Shown piece by piece: positions 57,382 to 64,000 of a stretch of DNA of 64,000 nucleotides (position 1 is the first letter of the stretch; every line of letters starts with the position of its first letter). The notes beneath the pieces were generated by a model. The model was given only the letters and a program-made list of their open reading frames with translations. It had not been told where the DNA came from and did no database searches. The stretch covers positions 13,824,085-13,888,084 of the forward strand of contig NC_064043.1 in NCBI RefSeq assembly GCF_932526225.1, in the 5' to 3' direction. Origin of the DNA: Nematostella vectensis. Lineage: Eukaryota; Cnidaria; Anthozoa; Actiniaria; Edwardsiidae. Position numbers and translations under genes: made by a program.

Positions 57382-58095
57382 GCCTGTGCGTTCGCGAGGA
57401 AAAGAGACCTCTGCCATGGGTCAAAACTGTTTTCGTTGCGCATGCGTGAGCGTTTCTAGGCGACCGCATGACGTGCCAAAACCTGTACCATCGCGCGAAA
57501 GCTGTCAATATGCTAATATGCTTTGCATGGGTTTTGTCGCAAATTATGAATCAAACTCCGGTTAGTTCACCTCTTCGGAAAAAGAAAACAACTGTTCAAT
57601 TTCAATCACCTAAAATTCACTAAAAAGATTGAACAGCAAACGCAGCAAAGACGAGTTTTGTTTTGTTTGTGGGATAAATTTCAAGACATCTGGGCGGGCA
57701 AGTTTCTTCAATGTAAATATCGCACAGTTTGACTCGAAGAAAATGGTACAAAACTTTTTGGTAAGCTTAGATCAGCTAATTCCAGAAGAAAATGCAAATA
57801 CTGTAAACGGTAGATTTACTCGTTAGTCAAAAGAGAGAAATTTCTGGATTAAGATAAGGCATTGAATGGCTTCTTTTATAATTTGTCGCGTGATATTTCT
57901 ACGGAGGACGCCGTTTCGAATGCGGGGTTATTATCCCGCAGCGGATATACGCTCCACACATGCGCTAGTCTTTGTGGGCTCAAATAGTGGCCAGTAATTA
58001 ATGAACGGAGCATGCGCTCTGGATCTCCCGTCCGCGGTTTGATCAAACGAACTTGCGACTCATGGCAGAGGTCTCTTTTCCTCGCGAACGCCAGC
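57382..58095. mobile_element. Element bounded by ~40-bp inverted repeats
   Basis: GTTCGCGAGGAAAAGAGACC followed by TCTGCCATG (57388-57417) matches in reverse 58060-58090. It encloses the zinc-finger-like frame at 57629-57826. Confidence 0.55.
57629..57815 (+). CDS. Possible zinc-binding N-terminal exon
   Basis: The frame reads KDEFCFVCGINFKTSGRASF, then FNVNIAQFDSKKMVQNFLVS and ENANTVNG, followed by GTAGAT as a possible donor at 57809. CxxC near the N-terminus followed by a helical segment resembles ZAD-like or THAP-like N-termini in which further Cys lie in the next exon. No ATG precedes it in frame. Its place between inverted repeats suggests a transposon gene. Confidence 0.3.
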
Positions 58096-58109
58096 CCAGC
58101 GGTCGTAAA

Positions 58110-60235
58110 ATATTCAGTACTTTGGCTGGATAATCATATAGTGTGAAGTTAATAATGGACACTTACTCTACAGGGTCAGGGATACTTTTTATGTTCCTAC
58201 TTGATATAAAAATAATATTTTAAGGGGAATACTGAGTCAAAATATTATTTTCTGTGTTTCAGCCTCGTTTCCATGCTACGAATTATTCGGTTTTCTATCG
58301 CTTGGAATAATTTTTTTTTAACTTTTGATATGTTATAAAGTGATAAAAATAGAGTCTTTAACCGTTGAGATTTGTACTGTTGCAATTTGTTCCGGGTTGG
58401 CCTAATTTTTCACCTAAAATGACTGGACTAACGGGATTTGATGATTTCTTATGCAAATGGAGTTAATTGTTCTCTTCACTTGCCATTACGCTTCTAGCAT
58501 ATTTTGGTACAAAAGTAAGATGCCACCTTTTTACTGGGATACCTGTGGTAGCCCAGTCATAAAATGCAACTGTTTTTTTTTTCTGTCGTCTCACGATTTG
58601 CACAATGTAATTCCCAAGAACCCTTGCGCCACAGGCGATACCTCTTATTTTATTGTATTGATTGCGACGTTACTGAAGCCTTTTTCTTACACAAAGTATC
58701 TAGGCTACTGTCCTACGTCATCGCAACGCCTAGTTACCAGAACCTTTTGCATAATTTAAAACTGTGTCATGGCCGCCATCTTAATTTGAGATTCCAGCTT
58801 TCAGATCCATGTTATTTGTACAGTTGAAATTTTTAAATATTTAATTTTTAATTAATTTTTTAATCAATTAAAAACACTGCATATTTTACCATAGCCTCAA
58901 TTTCTACCAAGTTATTCTGGAAAATCATCTCAGCTTGGTTTGATTTCGCTGTATTTACTCGTGTTAAATTTGCGACCCGAGTGCGAGACACGCGGCTCAA
59001 GATAAGACTGCTTTAGACTCATACAGCTTACTTCAAGACGTAATTAAATGTGCTCTGGACACTCATGAATGGACTCGAGGTATTTACCTTGATTGCTTAA
59101 TCTATTTTGAATTGGAAGCAGTTTGAAACAATTGATGGAAATCGTCTCCTACAAATCGCTTTGTCGATGAATCTTACTTACATCGGACACTTGACCGGCT
59201 ACCTTAAGATGAATTTTATTTTCTTACTATAAAATATCTTGATCTCTCTCGTTGAATGTCATCATTTTTACCATGTCGATTTTAATAAAGTAATAAAATA
59301 TTTACATTACTTAAATCTATAAAAAAACTATTTTGGAACTTTGGTGCTTCCTTTAGACAAGCTTAAGTTTTATTAATTCTCTAAAATACCTTTATCCCTC
59401 ATTGAATGTCATTTTATTTTTATGGAACATTTTCAATAAAATCAAGAGATTTGTAATATCTTTGTTGTGTTGTTGATCTTGAAAATATGTTTATGCTCTA
59501 TAAATTTCAATCATGTCTGGATATTCTAGAGCCCTCTCATTTGACTTCAAAATAAATAAATGTTGTTGTTTACTTGTAACTTACATAAATAAAATAATGC
59601 GTTTCAATAAAATTATATTTTTAATAAAATAGGACTTACTTTGGGTGTTAAAATAAATTTACCCCTAAGTGATAGCACATTGAGGGCAGTGAACCAAAAA
59701 AATGTTTAAGAAATAACGCATTTTTAGCTTTCCTTAATCTTATCTCGGTGCTAACTGTGAAATGGGGATAGTATTTGAAGATAGAACAATCAGCCCTGTC
59801 TACTTTCATGAGCACACCTCGAGTCAAACCCACACCTGAAGAGATGATGCTCTTACCTTTCTTGCCCCAATCAGTGTTGTGATATGGCATTTACAATAAA
59901 AACCAGATTATATATATATTTTAAAATTATATCCAAAGTAGGCAGTAAAATCTTTGTCATACATGTCACACAAACAAGTTACAGATCTCAGGTATCCCAG
60001 TCAACCCTGCGCGCAGGGTCTAGTTGTATTGATAATCTCACTGTTATAACTTCAAAACACTAGTTCAGAGACATTAAAAAGATATTTCCTTCGCCAAACG
60101 GTCCTAAGATTTGAAACAAAACTTATCCATTTCGCTATCTTAACCATATGGTTATGGGAGGTTCTGGGACGTGACAGTCAAATTCCATTTCGAAAAACAC
60201 CTGCAGATAAAAAATAATCAAGGTTTTTCTATTAA
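58110..60235. other. No gene recognised
   Basis: AT-rich, with no tandem array or strong coding frame on either strand. Confidence 0.4.
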
Positions 60236-60243
60236 ACACTACA

Positions 60244-60440
60244 CTCTTTCGAATGCCATTTGAAAACGAGTGGCAATACATACGAAGGACACTATATATG
60301 GGGAATATGTTTGATATGGGCTCGTTATGCTCTTTCGAATGACATTTGAAAACGAGTGGCAATACATGCGAAGGACACTATATATGGGGAATATGTTTGA
60401 TATGGGCTCGTTATGCTCTTTCGAATGCCATTTGTCAACG
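60244..60440. repeat. 86-bp tandem repeat, 2.3 units
   Basis: CTCTTTCGAATGCCATTTG starts units at 60244, 60330 and 60416; the units share ATATATGGGGAATATGTTTG. It lies just upstream of the MAM gene start. Confidence 0.9.
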
Positions 60441-60509
60441 AGTGTCAAAGTAGAAAGAAAAGAAAAGAGGAAAGAAGAGGAAAAACATCCATGGTTTGCA
60501 AAGTGCATC

Positions 60510-60771
60510 ATGGCGTGGTCGTTGCTGTTGCTGCTTCTGAAATTTCTGTTAATTCAAGGTGATACTGTGGGTTCTACTTGTTTGTCTTGATTTTCATTTC
60601 TGTGATATTGTGGTTTCTAAATTTGCTTTTTTGTTTGTCTTGAATTTAATTTCTGCTTTTCTATTCTCCAGGAGTAGTCTCACTATCCTGTGACTTCAAC
60701 AATGATTTTTGTGGATGGCAACACCCAGTGAATGCCACGGATAAATGGATCTTGACTTCAGAACTGCACGG
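60510..60771 (+). CDS. MAM-domain protein, first two exons (partial)
   Basis: The ATG at 60510 (context CATCATGG) opens MAWSLLLLLLKFLLIQ, a classic signal peptide core. Exon 1 ends at 60558 (GTGATA). Exon 2 60672-60771 (acceptor TATTCTCCAG, donor GTAAGC) reads GVVSLSCDFNNDFCGWQHPV then NATDKWILTSELHG, the start of a MAM domain (C-D-F...C-x-W, then D-x-W). Exons are joined in phase 1 and exit in phase 1, usual for extracellular modules. MAM domains mediate adhesion in receptors and secreted proteases. The rest is not recognised in the window: later sequence is repeats and a Gypsy remnant, so the remaining exons lie beyond it or were missed. Confidence 0.75.
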
Positions 60772-60935
60772 TAAGCGAAAAATCATGTTTTAAGCCAGGA
60801 TGTTTTCACCATTCATTAAGGGCCAGAGACAATTTAAAAATGGTTGAGAAATCTGACAGATTTCTGACAGATGGCTACTATTTTAGTTTAAACGCACGGG
60901 AAGGAGGTAAGAAACAAGAAAAAAAATATTATAAC

Positions 60936-61006
60936 TTTCCTAAACTGGGATTGAACCTCCAGTCACGGCAATAGGCGCTTGTAACCATTAGACCATATGT
61001 AGGGAA
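60936..61006 (-). tRNA. tRNA-like sequence (tRNA pseudogene or SINE head)
   Basis: Minus strand, 71 nt. It has an A box TGGTCTAATGG, a B box GGTTCAATCCC, and 5' TTCCCTA nearly complementary to 3' TAGGAAA as an acceptor stem. The stem mismatch, weak anticodon arm (TTG would be the anticodon) and the location in an intron argue for a tRNA-derived repeat rather than a working gene. Confidence 0.5.
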
Positions 61007-61559
61007 GCCGAGACGGGGCGCAGTGTCTCTGTTTTTTGTTTTTGTTTTTATTTCTTCAGTTTACGTTTTTATTTTTGCCGTTTGCAAATTTAAAAGTGTT
61101 GTTTAGCGATTTTGTTTCTTCTTGCTTTCTGTTTTATATGATCCGTCTGTGTCTTTAATTTGCCCGAATGCAAAACTTTTTATGTCTGTTTAGCTTTTCG
61201 ATCAGTCGTTTGCGATTTTATTCTCGCTGCTTGCAATTTAAAAAAGTACTAGTGTTTAGCGATTTTATTCCTTCAAATTTGCTTTTGATCCGTTTGTGTT
61301 TTTATTTACCCTATTACAAATCCTTCTTGTTCTACCTCGAATTACGCGATCCTCTTTTTCGCAATCGGAGGAAACACTTTCTTTAACAGAAAAACTGGTA
61401 AACAAACAACTTTGCAAACAGACATATTTTTGCTGAGGCTAGACCGTTATCCTTTGCGGGCAAATATTTTACCAGTTCCGGATGCAACATTGCGGACTTG
61501 AGCTTGGCATTTGTTATATTCCGTGGAACTCCATGCGCTGTTGAAGCGCTCGAAAGGCG

Positions 61560-61800
61560 GTGTTTAATAAATGACTGTTATGAATTTCTGGAAAACTTGA
61601 AAAGTGTTTGTTTCAAGATGGCGTCGACTATAACTAATGCGCGGAGTAAATTTTATCCCTATGGTAAATCTAACAATTATACCATTTCCATTGATAGTGG
61701 CTTTAAACATAATATCTAAAATATCTAGCTATTTTTAAAGCCACTATCCTCCGAAATGAAAATGGTATAATTGCTTTAGTACATAAAACGAGCTTTAGAG
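61560..61800. repeat. Foldback TTATACCATTTYC...GAAAATGGTATAA
   Basis: GATAGTGGCTTTAAA and TTTAAAGCCACTATC, with ACCATTTCCAT and ATGAAAATGGT outside them, form inverted arms around 61695-61765. No coding region was found in 61011-61960. Confidence 0.55.
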
Positions 61801-62546
61801 CAATTTTCTTTTTGGAAACACTTGCAAATCGGCTGTTACACCCGCCATTTTGCTTGATTTCGGGTTGCAAGAAAATATCCACCTCCTACAAGGTAGGTGT
61901 ATTTGTATTTTATACCGGGTTTCTCAACCAATCAAATCGCTGCTCTTGCGAGGTTCCCGAGTTTTACATACTAAGTACATTTAGCCGCATGCTCGAGGAT
62001 CCAGTGCTTTTATCTTCGGCCGCGCGAAACACGCCGAGAAGAACGGCTGGAGAACAGGAATGGGGGGGGGGGGGGCGGCAGGGGGGCAGCCGAGCTGGCC
62101 TAAAAGTATATGACTGTTCTCTAGGCTGCTCTGCTACTACTGGAGTGTCACTTGGTTCTGGTTCTGTCTTCGAATGTCGATCTTCTTGCTTGTTAACTTG
62201 CACAGTAGTCTTAGGCTTGAACACACAAAGGTACTTCCTGTTCCTCTTAATTGTTCCTCTGTATTTTGCGACAACATAGGATCGAGGTGTGTCTGCCATT
62301 TTGGTGAAGGTTGCAGGAACTGTTATGTCTCTAACCCACATGTTAGCTCCAATGGGAAGCTTAGCACTTTTCCTTGCTCTGTGTCTAGAGTTAAATTGTT
62401 CCTTTTGCTGTTGCTTCTTTACCTTCTCTCTCTCTCTCTGACCTTTACCAAGTCAGGCCAAGATGGATCTAGTTCTTCCTCTGCAACAGGAACTCTTGAT
62501 CTAATCTCCCTACCAAATAGTAACTCTGCAGGACTGAAACCATTTT

Positions 62547-63135
62547 CTAGAGGTGTGGCACTATCGAGAGTAATCCAACAGCTGGATCCTTTTCCTTATT
62601 CATGAGGTTCTTGGCAGTTTGTACCGTTCTCTCAACTGCACCGATTGATTGTGCATACCTTGGGCTGCTTAGTATGTGCCTGAATTCCCAGTCTCGGGCA
62701 AACTTCTCAAACTCCAATGACTTGTATTGAGGACCTCCATCCGGACGCACAACTTGAGGGATCCATGTCTAGAAAATATGGACTTCAAAGGGTTGATTGT
62801 AACAGGCGATGACTGTGAATCAGATAGCTGTGGGACCTCAATGTATCTGCTAAAATAATCAAACACAATCGAGTGAGTATCACTTGCCAATGGCGTTTTG
62901 GCACTGGTGATGGTATAAGCGGTTGTGATCTCAGGTTTCTGTACTGTACACATTGCATGCATCCATTTACTAAGTCTTCAATTTGTGTCCTGAACCCAGG
63001 CAACCAAACAGATGCTCTAGCATGGGCACGACATTTACCAATGCCTTGGTGTCCTTCATGGATTCGATCTAGAATGCCCAGACGCATAGCCGCAGGGATG
63101 ATAATCTTAGAACCTTTCATCAGTAGACCACGCAC
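62547..63135 (-). pseudogene. Integrase fragment of the second Gypsy element
   Basis: 63135-62785 carries the zinc-binding H2C2 module (GHQGIGKCRAHARASVWLPG; NGCMQCVQYRN). The core follows in other frames: PDGGPQYKSLEFEKFARDW (the second Asp region, normally DNGPQ or DGGPQ) and SIGAVERTVQTAKNL (catalytic Glu). The first Asp region is damaged around 62880. It cannot yield a working integrase. Confidence 0.75.
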
Positions 63136-63339
63136 TAAGGTAGACGTACAGTAGACTGCAAGCTATCGGCAAACATAATCTTTTTGACGATCACGAATCT
63201 CATATAGCCTTTTGTCGCTAGCTGGGAGTTCACTAAGCACACACTGTCTACGTAAAGCTCAACTTCTTCCTCTTGTAAGCCTTTATTTTGTGACTTCTTA
63301 AAGGGTGCTCGTGAGAGTGTGTCGGCGACAACTAGTGTC

Positions 63340-64000
63340 TACCTGGCACATGGCAGATCGTGTATTCGAACCTAGGTAGCCGTATTCTCATGCACTGAAT
63401 TCTGGGTGGCATCTCATTCAGGTTCTTTGAGCCTAACAGAGCAACAAAAAGTTTGTGATTAGTTTCTATATGGACTTTCTTACCAATGAGGTAATCTGAA
63501 AACCTCCTACAGCTCCATGTAGTTGCTGTAGTTGCGCTTCCTTTTTAACTTGAGCATAGCGTTGCTCAGTCTCGCAGTGCATGCTTTATGTTCTCAAACG
63601 ATCTCTGTTGTGGCTCACCCCATAACCATGCACTGTCCTTGTTCAGAATATCACGAAGGGGCTTGGTCATATCTGCAAGATTGACAACATACTTGCCAAA
63701 TGGTTAACCATTCCTAAGAATCTTCTCAACTCTGCCAAGTCAGTAGGCTATGACAGCTTAGTTCTACTTTAGAGGAATCAATCTGGATTCCTTCCTTGCT
63801 AACCACATGACCAAGGAACTCGTTCCTGAGAAAATACACATTTCTCTAATATGAGGGCTATATCGCTCTAAAACTCTCTAAAACAGCATTCAACCTCTCG
63901 TCATGCTCAGTCTGACTGGCTCCAAACACTAGAATATCATCAACCTGACAGACTTGCCCAGTCCGTCCCTCCAGTATGCGCTGCATACATTTTCGGAAAT
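63340..64000 (-). pseudogene. Reverse transcriptase/RNase H fragment of the second Gypsy element
   Basis: The minus strand begins inside the RT palm (FRKCMQRILEGRTGQVCQVD), with the catalytic DD pair in VDDILVFG, and continues with HDERLNAVL and FLGHVVSKEGIQIDSSK, followed by RNase H remnants and VVADTLSRAP near 63330. Stops occur at least every 60 codons. The upstream part lies outside the window. Confidence 0.75.

Larger units (their letters stand above)
61964..64000 (-). mobile_element. Second Gypsy retrotransposon, decayed, truncated by the window end
   Basis: Read on the minus strand from 64000 downwards: RT piece with CQVDDILVFGASQTEHDERL, then NEFLGHVVSKEGIQ, RNase H debris, VVADTLSRAPFKK, H2C2 integrase module (IHEGHQGIGKCRAHARASVW; CMQC), integrase core with VERTVQTAKNLMN and a C-terminal YVVAKYRGTIKRNRKYL. 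It is a different subfamily from the copy at 2.7-6.9 kb (VDD rather than ADD at the RT site). Many frameshifts and stops; no LTR in view. Confidence 0.8.

Noticed and set aside
58451-58827. Two overlapping open frames
   Set aside because: Composition looks random, no family similarity and no gene context.

Overview
The window is animal nuclear DNA: interrupted genes with GT-AG introns, 72-bp leucine-rich-repeat exons all in the same splice phase, and dense nested transposons and minisatellites. The gene and transposon repertoire looks like an anthozoan cnidarian (a sea anemone such as Nematostella would fit). The species is inferred from memory, not proven. No prokaryotic features are present.

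Layout. 1-1.6 kb: satellite array of alternating ~92-bp monomers. 1.9-2.7 kb: dispersed repeats. 2.7-6.9 kb: decayed Gypsy retrotransposon (+). 7.65-14.2 kb: a 6.6-kb DNA transposon with long tandemly structured inverted termini, carrying a DDE integrase-like transposase (+) and, converging on it, a zinc-ribbon/HECT-like gene (-); both genes carry lesions. 14.5-17.4 kb: a second long-TIR element with a LINE RT remnant. 18.3-19.0 kb: a foldback MITE.

19.07-33.16 kb: the main host gene (+). It has LRR exons, then Cys-rich GCC2/GCC3-like exons, then one 1.7-kb exon encoding about nine membrane segments with ten 15-residue repeats in a loop. Its introns hold minisatellites, including one that amplifies its own exon end and 5' splice site, and a 2.5-kb insertion (24.49-27.02 kb) carrying a tyrosine-recombinase-like/Myb protein (-). 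At 34.15-35.12 kb lie two exons of a CbxX/CbbX-like AAA+ ATPase (+).

37.93-49.73 kb: an 11.8-kb CACTA-like element with CACTGG ends and TTT target duplication. It contains a four-exon gene (-), a long inverted-repeat pair, and nested inside that a LINE with an intact 1015-codon endonuclease/RT frame (-). 49.7-54.4 kb: mostly repeats and foldbacks. 54.5-56.45 kb: decayed transposon-associated gene with a CXC tail (-). 57.0-58.1 kb: two foldback repeats. 60.5-60.8 kb: first two exons of a secreted or membrane MAM-domain protein (+). 60.94-61.0 kb: tRNA-like sequence (-). 61.96-64.0 kb: second decayed Gypsy element (-), running off the window.

The host genes are the LRR/multi-TM gene, possibly the AAA+ gene, and the MAM gene. 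Nearly everything else is mobile DNA, often nested. All splice sites are read by eye and unsupported by transcripts.
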